Assembly: GCA_049587755.1 (NCBI GenBank)
Contig: JBAVEN010000049.1
Location: 62,001-126,000, forward strand
DNA length: 64,000 nt
DNA from: Bog-375 sp049587755
GTDB lineage: Bacteria; Acidobacteriota; Terriglobia; Bryobacterales; Bryobacteraceae
Direction of reading: 5' to 3'
Numbering within the stretch: position 1 is the stretch's first letter; each line of letters starts with the position of its first letter. The translations under genes were made by a program, and so were the position numbers. This document shows positions 35,558 through 44,232 of this stretch, piece after piece. Below the pieces are notes generated by a model that worked only from the letters and a program-made list of their open reading frames with translations, was not told where the DNA came from and did not search any database.

Positions 35558-36334
35558 ATGCCTATTCATCCGACGGCGATCGTCGACGCGCGGGCGCGCG
35601 TGGCGGCAAGCGCTGAAATCGGCCCTTACTGCGTGGTCGGGGCGGAGGTGGAAATCGGCGCCCGCACACGGCTGATGGCTAACCTTTACCTGGAAGGACC
35701 AACCTGGATCGGCGAGGACAACCTCTTTTTCCCCTTCAGCACAGTGGGCGTGGCCTCGCAGGACTTGAAGTACAAAGGCGAGCGCAGCGAAACGCGCATC
35801 GGCGACCGCAACCGCATACGGGAGTTCGTCACCATCCATCGCGGAACCCAAGGCGGCGGGCTGGTGACTTCCATCGGCAGCGATAACCTGATCATGGTGC
35901 AGGCGCACGTAGCGCACGACGTGCGTATCGGCGATCACGTGATTCTGGGCAACAGCGTAGGTGTGGCCGGGCACGTCATCATTGAGGATTGGGTGGACGT
36001 GAGCCCGTTCAGCGGCATCCACCAGTTCTGCCACATCGGCCGTCACGCGTTCATAGGCCCCTACAGCGTGATCAAGCAGGACGTGCTGCCGTATTCGCTG
36101 ACCAGCCACAAGCCGGAATCGGCCGTGTTCGGCGCCAACTCGATCGGCCTGGAACGGCGCGGCTTCGACAAAGCCACCGTCGAGGCGCTTCAAACCGCGT
36201 TCCGCCTGCTGACACGTGCCGCCCTCAACACCTCGCAAGCTGTCGACCGCATCCGCGCCGAGGTGCCGGCGCTACCGGAGATTGAAGAACTGATCGCCTT
36301 CATCCGCGCGTCCGAGCGCGGCATCATTAAGTAA
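35558..36334 (+). CDS. lpxA: Acyl-[ACP]--UDP-N-acetylglucosamine O-acyltransferase
   Basis: 258 aa left-handed beta-helix with hexapeptide repeats (IHPTAIVDARARVAASAEIG) and the catalytic-His block NLIMVQAHVAHDVRIGDHVI, then QFCHIGRHAFIGPYSVIKQDV. The C-terminal helical domain is complete. It starts lipid A synthesis by acylating UDP-GlcNAc in the cytosol, so the cell has an LPS-type outer membrane. It begins 3 nt after fabZ and abuts lpxI. Confidence 0.97.
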   Translation: MPIHPTAIVDARARVAASAEIGPYCVVGAEVEIGARTRLMANLYLEGPTWIGEDNLFFPFSTVGVASQDLKYKGERSETRIGDRNRIREFVTIHRGTQGGGLVTSIGSDNLIMVQAHVAHDVRIGDHVILGNSVGVAGHVIIEDWVDVSPFSGIHQFCHIGRHAFIGPYSVIKQDVLPYSLTSHKPESAVFGANSIGLERRGFDKATVEALQTAFRLLTRAALNTSQAVDRIRAEVPALPEIEELIAFIRASERGIIK

Positions 36335-37141
36335 ATGCGATACGGACTGATTGCCGGGAACGGGCGGTTTCCGCTGCTGGCGCTGGAGAGCGCCGCGCGG
36401 CTGGGGCTCGATGTTACGGTGATCGCGATCGAAGAGGAGGCGTCACCCGAAGTCGCCAGCCTGGCGCCGCGATGCCACTGGATCTCGCTCGGGCAGTTGA
36501 GCAAGCTGATCGAAATTCTCAAAAGCGAAGACATCACCGAAGTGGCGATGTGCGGGCAGGTGAAGCACGCCAAAATCTTTTCCTCGATTGTGCCCGACTG
36601 GCGGCTGGTGAAGCTGCTGGCTTCCCTGCCCTCGCGAAATACCGACGGACTGATTGGCGGCGTGGTGAAGGTGCTCGAAGGCGAAGGCATTCACCTGCGC
36701 GATTCCACCTGGCTGCTCAAACCGCTGCTAGCCGCGGCGGGTGCCATGACGCGACGCAAACCGGACAAAGAGGAAATGGCGGACGTGGATTATGGGTGCC
36801 GCGTCGCCAATGCGCTGGCCGGTTTCGACGTGGGACAGGCGGTGGCGATTTCCGGGCGTGCATGCGTGGCTCTCGAAGCCATGGAAGGCACCGACGCCAT
36901 GCTGCGCCGCGCGGCGGGGCTGGCGAACGGGCGGCGCTTAGCGCTGGTCAAGGTGGCGCGCCGCCGCGAACACCTGCTGTTCGATGTGCCGGCGGTGGGC
37001 CGCGCGACGATTCCCGTGATGCGCGAGTGCGGCGCCACCGTGCTCGCCGTCGAAGCCGGCCGCACCCTGCTGCTCGACCGCGCGGAGATGATTGAAGCCG
37101 CTGACGAAGCCGATATCGCCGTTGTCGGCATCGAAGCCTGA
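36335..37141 (+). CDS. lpxI: UDP-2,3-diacylglucosamine pyrophosphatase LpxI
   Basis: 268 aa, start directly after the lpxA stop. MRYGLIAGNGRFPLLALESA, SRNTDGLIGGVVKVLEGEGI, DYGCRVANALAGFDVGQAVA and GTDAMLRRAAGL are LpxI (formerly DUF1009) signatures. LpxI cleaves UDP-2,3-diacylglucosamine to lipid X and replaces LpxH in many alpha-proteobacteria and other phyla. Its linkage to lpxA confirms the role. Confidence 0.95.
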   Translation: MRYGLIAGNGRFPLLALESAARLGLDVTVIAIEEEASPEVASLAPRCHWISLGQLSKLIEILKSEDITEVAMCGQVKHAKIFSSIVPDWRLVKLLASLPSRNTDGLIGGVVKVLEGEGIHLRDSTWLLKPLLAAAGAMTRRKPDKEEMADVDYGCRVANALAGFDVGQAVAISGRACVALEAMEGTDAMLRRAAGLANGRRLALVKVARRREHLLFDVPAVGRATIPVMRECGATVLAVEAGRTLLLDRAEMIEAADEADIAVVGIEA

Positions 37142-37162
37142 AGCGTCCTCGTGCCCCGTGCT

Positions 37163-37171
37163 TGCTATAAT
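37163..37171 (+). promoter_or_regulatory. Extended -10 promoter before the M16 protease
   Basis: TGCTATAAT preceded by CT and followed by CCGG. A near-identical CTTGCTATAATCGG lies before the gene at 47209. No -35 match. Confidence 0.5.
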
Positions 37172-37235
37172 CCGGCCTGGGAGTTTGTTGAGAGGCATTC
37201 CGGTTAATCATCTCTCGGGAATTGCAAAGAAAACA

Positions 37236-37271
37236 CGCCCGCACGCGGGCGTTGGCAGGTTAAAACCTGCC
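37236..37271. repeat. Dispersed double hairpin (CGCCCG / GGCAGGTT type)
   Basis: CGCCCG-CACG-CGGGCG (37236-37251) is followed by GGCAGGTT-AA-AACCTGCC (37254-37271), then CCACC. A related unit lies at 53690-53708 (GGCAGGTC...GACCTGCCCCAC). Confidence 0.65.
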
Positions 37272-37292
37272 CCACCTAGAAACGAGGCACTG

Positions 37293-40034
37293 ATGCGATA
37301 TATTTCGCGATACACGATCATCGCCGCCGCCGTTTTCCTGGGCGCGGCTACTTACTGCCAGACTCTACCGTCCGGCGTGCAAAAGGTAACTTCGGTCGAG
37401 GGCATCACCGAGTATGCGTATCCGAACGGCCTGCACGTGCTGCTGTTTCCGGACGCGTCCAAGCCCAAGGTCACGGTGAACGTCACTTACCTGGTTGGTT
37501 CGCGGCAGGAAGGCTACGGCGAAACCGGCATGGCGCACCTGCTGGAGCACCTGATGTTTCGCGAAACCAAGACGCGGACCAACATCAAGAAGGACGTAAG
37601 CGACCACTCGTCGCAGTTTAACGGATCGACCGCGTGGGACCGCACTAACTACTTCGAAACGGTGAACGCAACCGATGAGAACCTCCGCTGGGCGCTCGCG
37701 CTGGAAGCCGATCGCATGGTGAACACACGCGTCGAAAAGGAGATCCTCGACAAAGAAATGACGGTGGTGCGGAACGAGTTCGAGGCGGGCGAGAACAATC
37801 CCTTGAACATGATGTTCCAGCGACTGCTCGAGACCGCGTACCTGTGGCACGCCTACGGACACCTTCCGATCGGCAACCGCTCCGATATCGAACACGTGCC
37901 GATCGAGCGGCTGGCGGCTTTCTATCACAAGTATTACCAGCCCGACGACGCGGTGCTGACCATCGCCGGCAAGTTCGACCAGACCACGATCTTACAGTGG
38001 GTGGCGGAGACGCTCGGACGGATTCCGCGGCCGGCACGCACGCTGGAGGCAACCTACACTGTCGAGCCCACGCAGGACGGCGAGCGCTCCGTGATACTCC
38101 GCCGCGTGGGAAGCCTGCAGGGCGCGGCGGTTATGTACCACGTTCCGGCCGGCAGTCACCCGGATTCGGCGGCGCTCGAAGTGCTTTCCGACGTGTTAGG
38201 CGACACCCCGTCCGGCCGCCTGTACAAGGCTCTCGTAGATACCAAGAAAGCAGCGGCCGCCGGCATGATTCATCTTGAACTGCACGACCCGGCAGTGATA
38301 TTGGCCTTCGCCATCTTACGCCAGGAGCAATCCCTGGACGATGCGCACGCGATTCTTCTGAAGAACGTCGAAAGCCTGGCCAGCGACCCTCCCACTAAAG
38401 AGGAAGTAGAGCGATCGAAAACCCGCCTGCTGAAACAGATCGATCTCGCTATGACGGACACGCAGCAGATAGCGCTGGCGCTGAGTGAAGTGATTTCCGA
38501 AGGCGATTGGCGCCTGCTGTTCCTGGAGCGCGACGAGATCAAAAACGTCACGCCCCAGGACGTGCTGCGCGTCGCCAAGGCCTATCTCAAGGAATCCAAC
38601 CGCACGTTTGGCGAGTTCATCCCCGACAAGACGCCGGATCGCGCCGAGATCCCCGCGGCGCCCGACCTGGCCGTGGTGTTCAAGGGCTACAAGGGCGGCG
38701 AGCAGATCTCCCAAGGCGAGGTATTCAATCCGGCGCCGGCCAACATTGAGGCGCGGACGAAAAGAATCAAGCTGCAGAACGGAATGACGCTCCTGCTGCT
38801 GCCCAAGAAAACCCGCGGCGGCACGGTTCATGTGCAATTGGGCATCCGCTTCGGCGACGAAAAATCGCTGGCGGGAAAGGAAGCGGCGGCGGAGATGGCG
38901 GGCAGCCTGTTGATGCGCGGCACCAAGAGCAAAACGCGCCAGCAGATCCAGGATGAGATGGACCAATTAAAGGCGCAACTGAACGTGGGCGGCGGCGTGA
39001 CCGGCGCCTACGCCAGTATCGAAACGGTAGCGGCCAACCTCCCCGGCGCTTTGCGGCTGGCTGCCGACGTTCTGCGCGAGCCTTCTTTCCCTGAAAGTGA
39101 ATTCGAACCGGCGCGACAGCCGCGCCTGGTGGGCCTCGAAGCCTCCAGGACCGAGCCCCAGGCGCTCGGCCCGCTCGAGTTGCAACGCCATTTGAAACCC
39201 TACCCGCGCGGCGATACGCGCTACGTGAGCACCTTCGACGAGCAGATTGAAGACCTGAAGAAAGTCACGCTCGACGATGCCAAGAAGTTTTACGCACAGT
39301 TCTACGGCGGCGACAACGGCGAACTGGCGATCGTGGGTCAGTTCGATGAGGCTGAAATCGAGAAGCTGGCGACCGGCCTGTTCGGCGATTGGAAGAGCGC
39401 CAGCCACTTCGCGCGCGTGCCGGAACCGTACCAAAAGGTCGGCCTGATCGATCGCAAAATCGAAACGCCCGATAAAGAGAACGCGGTCTTCACCGCCGGC
39501 ATGAATACGCCGCTCGCGATTGACGATCCAGACTACGCCGCCGTGATGATGGCCAACCGGCTTTTCGGCGTCACCTTCGCCTCGCGCTTGGTGCGCCGCA
39601 TTCGCGACGCTGACGGGCTCAGCTATGGCGTCCGTTCCTCGATCGGCGTGCCGGGCAAGGACAACGGCGCCACGGTTTCGGTGTGGGCCATTTGCGCTCC
39701 CCAGAACGCTCCCAAGGTGGAAGCCGACTTCCGCGAGGAACTGGCCCGCGCGCTGAAGGACGGCTTCACGGAGAAAGAAGTGACGGCGGAGAAGAAGGCG
39801 TGGAAGGACGAGCTGACCTTGCAGCGGTCCGAAGACGGGTCGCTGGCCAGCCTGCTGCTGAACCGCGAGCGCTTCGGCCGCAGCATCAAATTCGACGAGG
39901 CGCTGGAAGCCAAAATCGACACGCTCACCGTGGCCGAGGTGAACTCGGCGTTCCGCAAGCACGTGGTCCCGGCCGATTTCAGCTATGTGAGGGCCGGCGA
40001 TTTCAAGAAAGCCGGCGTGCTGCAAGCACCGTAG
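37293..40034 (+). CDS. M16-family zinc metallopeptidase (two-module), secreted
   Basis: ATG at 37293 begins a signal peptide (YTIIAAAVFLGAATYCQ). The 913-aa protein is a fused pair of M16 halves. The N-terminal half has the inverted zinc motif HLLEH (82-86) and the downstream Glu in EKEILDKEMTVVRNEFE. The C-terminal half (KLQNGMTLLLLPKKTRGGTV...) lacks the motif, as expected of the inactive partner in pitrilysin/PqqL-type enzymes. Likely a periplasmic or outer-membrane peptidase. Promoter: extended -10 at 37163. Confidence 0.93.
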   Translation: MRYISRYTIIAAAVFLGAATYCQTLPSGVQKVTSVEGITEYAYPNGLHVLLFPDASKPKVTVNVTYLVGSRQEGYGETGMAHLLEHLMFRETKTRTNIKKDVSDHSSQFNGSTAWDRTNYFETVNATDENLRWALALEADRMVNTRVEKEILDKEMTVVRNEFEAGENNPLNMMFQRLLETAYLWHAYGHLPIGNRSDIEHVPIERLAAFYHKYYQPDDAVLTIAGKFDQTTILQWVAETLGRIPRPARTLEATYTVEPTQDGERSVILRRVGSLQGAAVMYHVPAGSHPDSAALEVLSDVLGDTPSGRLYKALVDTKKAAAAGMIHLELHDPAVILAFAILRQEQSLDDAHAILLKNVESLASDPPTKEEVERSKTRLLKQIDLAMTDTQQIALALSEVISEGDWRLLFLERDEIKNVTPQDVLRVAKAYLKESNRTFGEFIPDKTPDRAEIPAAPDLAVVFKGYKGGEQISQGEVFNPAPANIEARTKRIKLQNGMTLLLLPKKTRGGTVHVQLGIRFGDEKSLAGKEAAAEMAGSLLMRGTKSKTRQQIQDEMDQLKAQLNVGGGVTGAYASIETVAANLPGALRLAADVLREPSFPESEFEPARQPRLVGLEASRTEPQALGPLELQRHLKPYPRGDTRYVSTFDEQIEDLKKVTLDDAKKFYAQFYGGDNGELAIVGQFDEAEIEKLATGLFGDWKSASHFARVPEPYQKVGLIDRKIETPDKENAVFTAGMNTPLAIDDPDYAAVMMANRLFGVTFASRLVRRIRDADGLSYGVRSSIGVPGKDNGATVSVWAICAPQNAPKVEADFREELARALKDGFTEKEVTAEKKAWKDELTLQRSEDGSLASLLLNRERFGRSIKFDEALEAKIDTLTVAEVNSAFRKHVVPADFSYVRAGDFKKAGVLQAP

Positions 40035-40063
40035 GCAGACAGCAAGAAAGCCGTAAAGAAATC

Positions 40064-40149
40064 AGCCACGGATGAACACAGATCAACACTGATAAGAAGA
40101 TTTCTCGGTTCTTGTTTTTATCTGTGTTCCTCTGCGTTCCTCTGTGGCT
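40064..40149. repeat. Long imperfect palindrome, AGCCACGGATGAACACAG type
   Basis: A 32-nt arm (40064-40095) starting AGCCACGGATGAACACAG is the imperfect reverse complement of 40118-40149, which ends TCTGTGGCT. Within each arm a shorter GAT-AACAC unit recurs. Sequences of this type occur between genes in several phyla. It could act as a transcription stop after the M16 gene. Confidence 0.75.
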
Positions 40150-40163
40150 CAAAATAGAGTTTT

Positions 40164-41126
40164 ATGACGAAAATCAGACTGGCGGTGGTGGGCGCGGGGC
40201 AGTTCGGCCGCAACCATTGCCGCGTGGCGAGGGAAGCGGAGCGCGCCGAGCTGGCGGCCATCGTGGATATCGATCGGGCGCGCGCCGAAGAAGCCGCGGC
40301 AGCGCACGGGGGCGCGGCCCTCACCGATGCGCGCGAGTTGGCGGGGAGAGTCGATGCCGCCATCGTCGCTGTGCCGACCAGCGCGCATGAGGCCGTGGCC
40401 TGCGCGCTGCTCGAAGCCGGCATCGACGTCCTGGTGGAAAAGCCGATCGCGCCGGACGCCGCCGCCGCCGGACGCATTATCGATAGCGCCGCCCGCCACG
40501 GCCGCGTTTTGCAGGTAGGGCACCTGGAGCGGTTCAATCCAGCCGTGCAGGAACTGGAGCGCCGCGCCACGCTACCGCTGTTTTTCGAGATCCACCGCTT
40601 GAACCTGTTCAGCCCGCGCAGCCTGGATGTGGACGTGGTACTCGACCTGATGATCCACGATGTGGACATCGTGCTCGCTTTGGCCGAGGCAGAGCCTGCC
40701 GAAATTCGCGCCGCCGGTATTTGCATTCTTTCGCCCAAAGTGGATATTGCCAACGTGCGCCTGCAATTCCCCAAAGGCTGCGTGGCCAATCTGACTGCCA
40801 GCCGGGTTTCCACCGAGCGGGTGCGCAAGCTGCGCCTCTTCCAGCCGCGGCAATACCTGTCACTCGATTACGCGCGCCAGGACTTGGCCATTTTTTCGGT
40901 GGACGATGCCCGGCAAATCGGCTTCCAGCAAGCCCCAGTCCAAAAGGGCGAGCCCCTCAAGCTGCAACTGGAAGCCTTTCTGGACGGGGTGGAAAGCCGC
41001 ACGGTGACGAAATGTGCCGGAGCTGCGGCGCGTCAAACCTTGAGTGTGGCACTGGCGATTCTTGATAAAATCGAGGAGCACTCGCAAGTGGTCTCGCACG
41101 CGCTGAGCGCGGGATGGAAACCGTAG
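40164..41126 (+). CDS. Gfo/Idh/MocA-family oxidoreductase (possible GnnA-type)
   Basis: 320 aa. N-terminal Rossmann fold IRLAVVGAGQFGRNHCRVAR, then VLVEKPIA (the conserved EKP catalytic Lys) and VGHLERFNPAVQELE; the C-terminal alpha/beta domain includes DLMIHDVDIVLAL. Gfo/Idh/MocA genes near lpxA are known as GnnA, which oxidises UDP-GlcNAc at C3 to make diamino-type lipid A. The partner aminotransferase GnnB is not in this window, and an M16 gene intervenes, so that role is only a hypothesis. Overlaps the TonB gene by 13 bp. Confidence 0.85.
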   Translation: MTKIRLAVVGAGQFGRNHCRVAREAERAELAAIVDIDRARAEEAAAAHGGAALTDARELAGRVDAAIVAVPTSAHEAVACALLEAGIDVLVEKPIAPDAAAAGRIIDSAARHGRVLQVGHLERFNPAVQELERRATLPLFFEIHRLNLFSPRSLDVDVVLDLMIHDVDIVLALAEAEPAEIRAAGICILSPKVDIANVRLQFPKGCVANLTASRVSTERVRKLRLFQPRQYLSLDYARQDLAIFSVDDARQIGFQQAPVQKGEPLKLQLEAFLDGVESRTVTKCAGAAARQTLSVALAILDKIEEHSQVVSHALSAGWKP

Positions 41127-42166
41127 CAAATCAACCGATTAACGCTGGACCGATTGAAGCCGAACTCCACCTGCTGACCGACTGGAGCGATCCCGGCGCC
41201 GGGGCGCGCCGGCGCAAAGCGGCCCTCGCCACCATCGCGATTCACGTGACGGTAGTGGTGGCCCTGTTCACGCTGCCGGAAAACATCCTCGAAGGGCCGC
41301 GGCGGGCGCTGGAGAACACCATTACACCGCTCATCGAGCCGCCCACTGAGCTCACCCAGAAAGCGCCGAACCGGAGCAAAGTTACGGCGGAATTCGAGGT
41401 GCGGCCCTCCCCCGAACGGCCGCGCGTGGAAATGCCGCAGGCGCCGCCGGTTGTCCACGAGAAGCCACGCCCGCTGGTCATGCCTTCGGTGCCCGCCGCC
41501 AAGCCGGTCCTTCCCCCGCCGCTGCCCGAAGCTCCCAAACTCGACACCACCAAGGAGCCGCCCAAGCCTGAGCTGCCGCAGCTTGCCCAGGTGCAACCGC
41601 AGATACAGCTACCGGAACAACCGAAGCTGACGCTCGAAAATGCCGGCCACGCGGCGCCCCCCGGCCAGGTTACCGGACGCATACCGATGCCGCGCAATTC
41701 GGTGACGGAAGCGACCCAGGATGCGGCCCGCGGCCACGGTCTCGGCGGCCCGCTGGTGGTAGGCGATCCCGGCGCCTCGGATCCGTTCGTATACGGCGGC
41801 ATTCGCCAGTCGCCCACGCCCGGAAGGCCCGGTGTCAACATGGAGCTGAAGAGCGATCCCATGGGCGTCGATTTCCGGCCCTACCTGTTGGAGGTGCTGG
41901 CCGCCGTGCGTCGCAACTGGATGGCGGTGATGCCGGAAAGCGTCAGCCTCGGTTTGCGCGGCCACGTCTCGATTCAGTTTGCCATCGGCCGCGCCGGCGC
42001 CGTGCTCAAGCTGGTGTACGCGGAGCAATCCGGTTCGCGGTCGCTCGATGAAGCCGCAGTGGCCGGCATCAGCGCCTCCAACCCGTTTCCTCCGCTGCCG
42101 ACTGAATTCAAGGGCGAGCGCATTGTGGTCCAGCTCAACTTCGCCTATAACATGCCGCGCCGATGA
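41114..42166 (+). CDS. TonB-family energy transducer
   Basis: 350 aa. A single membrane helix (AALATIAIHVTVVVALFTLP) after a ~35-residue cytoplasmic start, a long Pro/Glu-rich periplasm-spanning linker (KPRPLVMPSVPAAKPVLPPP), and a TonB C-terminal domain: YLLEVLAAVRRNWMAVMPES, GHVSIQFAIGRAGAVLKLVY, SGSRSLDEAAVAGI. It links the proton motive force to TonB-dependent receptors, though ExbB/ExbD are not nearby. Translationally coupled to the preceding oxidoreductase. Confidence 0.88.
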   Translation: METVANQPINAGPIEAELHLLTDWSDPGAGARRRKAALATIAIHVTVVVALFTLPENILEGPRRALENTITPLIEPPTELTQKAPNRSKVTAEFEVRPSPERPRVEMPQAPPVVHEKPRPLVMPSVPAAKPVLPPPLPEAPKLDTTKEPPKPELPQLAQVQPQIQLPEQPKLTLENAGHAAPPGQVTGRIPMPRNSVTEATQDAARGHGLGGPLVVGDPGASDPFVYGGIRQSPTPGRPGVNMELKSDPMGVDFRPYLLEVLAAVRRNWMAVMPESVSLGLRGHVSIQFAIGRAGAVLKLVYAEQSGSRSLDEAAVAGISASNPFPPLPTEFKGERIVVQLNFAYNMPRR

Positions 42167-42263
42167 GTGGCGTGCGATTCGAGGCCATGGATTACGCGCC
42201 GCCGGGTGCTCCGCGCCATCGCTCCGCATCCCGGCGCACCGCTGGGCGACAATAGAAGCGTCG

Positions 42264-42419
42264 ATGAAAAGCCGCCTCTCCGCCGCCATGGGTACCTACG
42301 CGATCCTCGCAATTTTGGCCGGCTTCACGCTCGATGGCGGCTTGTTGCGCGACGCGGTTTGGGTTCTGATGGCCGGTCTCGCCATCAAAACCTACATCGC
42401 CCACCGCGCCGGCTGGTGA
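42264..42419 (+). CDS. 51-aa membrane miniprotein
   Basis: MKSRLSAAMGTYAILAILAG leads into two short hydrophobic stretches (AILAILAGFTLDGG and DAVWVLMAGLAIKTYIA) and a basic end. It lies 97 bp after the TonB gene in the same direction, with GAAGCG before the ATG. The pattern is a two-helix hairpin. No family is recognised. Confidence 0.5.
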   Translation: MKSRLSAAMGTYAILAILAGFTLDGGLLRDAVWVLMAGLAIKTYIAHRAGW

Positions 42420-42457
42420 GTAAGCACTTGCCGATTTGCACAGAACGCCATCGCTGT

Positions 42458-44161
42458 TTACGGATACGGCTCAATTTCCGGCGGCCTGGCGTCGGGCTCG
42501 ACCAGCCAAACGCGCCGCGTGGGGTAACATTCGATCAGCTTCTGATTCTCGGTGTAGCCGAGATCGGCTGCCCAGATTACCTCCGCCGCGTCGATATCGG
42601 CGGCATTGTGGATCCACTCGTGAAACATGTGCTGCGGGCCGTAGCGCACGAAGACGAGATGCTTGCCGGCTGATGACGCCAGTTGATCGTTGATGCGGAT
42701 GCGGCCCTCCGGATCGCCGTAATTGATGAAGTCGGCGGTGTCATAACGCCCGGCGGCAAGCAGCATGGTTTCGTTGCCGCACATCATGCCGTACCAGAAC
42801 AGGAAATGGGCCAGTGCGAGAAACACGATGAGCCGCGCCGCGGCGCGCCCGGCCGGCCAGCGGCTCAGGTATTGGAGCGCCGCCACGCCCGCCAGCACGA
42901 ACACGCACGTCAGCGCGGCGATGTAGTGCGGATAAAAGTAGGGATAGAAATTATCCGCCAGCGCGAACAACAGGATGGCGCCCAAAGCCCACAGCAGCGG
43001 CCAGCGCCGCCGCGCAATCGCGGCCAGAAAGGCCGGCAGCGCCACCAGCAGCGGCGGGTAAAAGAAGAAGCGGTAAAACGGAAGCCGCTCCTCCAATCGC
43101 GCGATGTATTTGGCCGGCGTGTCCGGGCCATCGCCATGAACGATCGACTGGGCGCGGTAATCCATCTCCTGTTCCGGCGTCAGCGCGCGGTGCGGCTCCG
43201 GGTTCGGCTGGAAAGTGAACGTCGCCGGCACGCCATACTGGTAGCGGCTGAGCATGTAGGGGAGCGTGGTCCAGCTTCCGGTCACGGCCTTGTTTTGCGC
43301 CAGGGTGAGCGAAACCGCGGGCAGCAGCGTGACGCCGATAATCGGCAACGCCTGCAGAAAGCGGCGCCAGCCGGGAAGTAGAAACACCGCGGCCGCGATT
43401 GCCAGCAACACGAATTCGAAAGGTCGCGTGAGAAGTTCTAGCCCTAGGCCCGCGCCGAGCAACGCCGCGTTGCGCGTGGTGGGCGCGCGGCGCAGGCGTG
43501 GCAGCGCGCCGAACACCAGGCACCCGGCCACTCCCGAAACCGCGCCGCCCCAGTACAGGTTCATCCACTGATTGAGCGGACCGAACTCCAAAGCCGCGAG
43601 CACGCCACCCACCAGCGCCCAGCCGGGGGTCGTCCAACCCCGCAGCATCCAATAACAGCCCGCGCACAGCGCGCCCACCGAAAGCGCCACTCCGATCCAG
43701 GGATGGCCGAGGATCTGGCCTAGCGCCAGCACCAAGCCTTGCCCCAGCGGGAAGATCGAGCTGTAAGACGGCTGCTGCAGGATGAACACGGCTTCGAAGA
43801 ACTGGTGCAGAGGATGCACCGGATTGGCCAGGCGCAGGTGCGTTAGCGTGTCGCCCAGCAGGAGGTAGCTGAAATCATCGGCGCCGCTCGGGGTGGGCAC
43901 CGGGAACCGCGGCAGGAGCGCCAGCCGCAAGACGATCGGCAGCAGCGCCAGAAACAGCATGGACCATACCGCGCCCTCCGCCAGGCGGCGCGCGGCGGGT
44001 TCTATGCGACCGCGGAGCGCGGCCATCAGCACCAGCATCGCCGCCAATGCGAACTCGATGAAGTCCACCGCTCCGAAACCAATCGGGCTGTGCAACGGCA
44101 GAAACGAGCGGAAGAGATCGAAGAGGAACATGGGGCAGCGCGTCATCCCGCGATGTGGCAT
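42458..44161 (-). CDS. Polytopic membrane protein, GT39/PMT-like glycosyltransferase
   Basis: 567 aa with about 11-12 hydrophobic segments. The first outside loop holds an acidic pair (PTPSGADDFSYLLLGDTLTH), as in GT-C fold glycosyltransferases that use polyprenyl-phosphate sugars. A soluble C-terminal tail of ~120 residues ends in RRVWLVEPDARPPEIEPYP. ATG at 44161 is used; ATG at 44131 is equally possible because no clear ribosome site marks either. The neighbouring upstream gene is another membrane GT, so both may decorate envelope glycans or glycoproteins. Confidence 0.7.
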   Translation of the reverse strand: MPHRGMTRCPMFLFDLFRSFLPLHSPIGFGAVDFIEFALAAMLVLMAALRGRIEPAARRLAEGAVWSMLFLALLPIVLRLALLPRFPVPTPSGADDFSYLLLGDTLTHLRLANPVHPLHQFFEAVFILQQPSYSSIFPLGQGLVLALGQILGHPWIGVALSVGALCAGCYWMLRGWTTPGWALVGGVLAALEFGPLNQWMNLYWGGAVSGVAGCLVFGALPRLRRAPTTRNAALLGAGLGLELLTRPFEFVLLAIAAAVFLLPGWRRFLQALPIIGVTLLPAVSLTLAQNKAVTGSWTTLPYMLSRYQYGVPATFTFQPNPEPHRALTPEQEMDYRAQSIVHGDGPDTPAKYIARLEERLPFYRFFFYPPLLVALPAFLAAIARRRWPLLWALGAILLFALADNFYPYFYPHYIAALTCVFVLAGVAALQYLSRWPAGRAAARLIVFLALAHFLFWYGMMCGNETMLLAAGRYDTADFINYGDPEGRIRINDQLASSAGKHLVFVRYGPQHMFHEWIHNAADIDAAEVIWAADLGYTENQKLIECYPTRRVWLVEPDARPPEIEPYP

Positions 44162-44232
44162 GCCACGGTTATAGCATGGGGGCGCGACAGGGAGCCTGCT
44201 GCCGATCCTGTCGCTTCATGCGCGCGAAGAAG

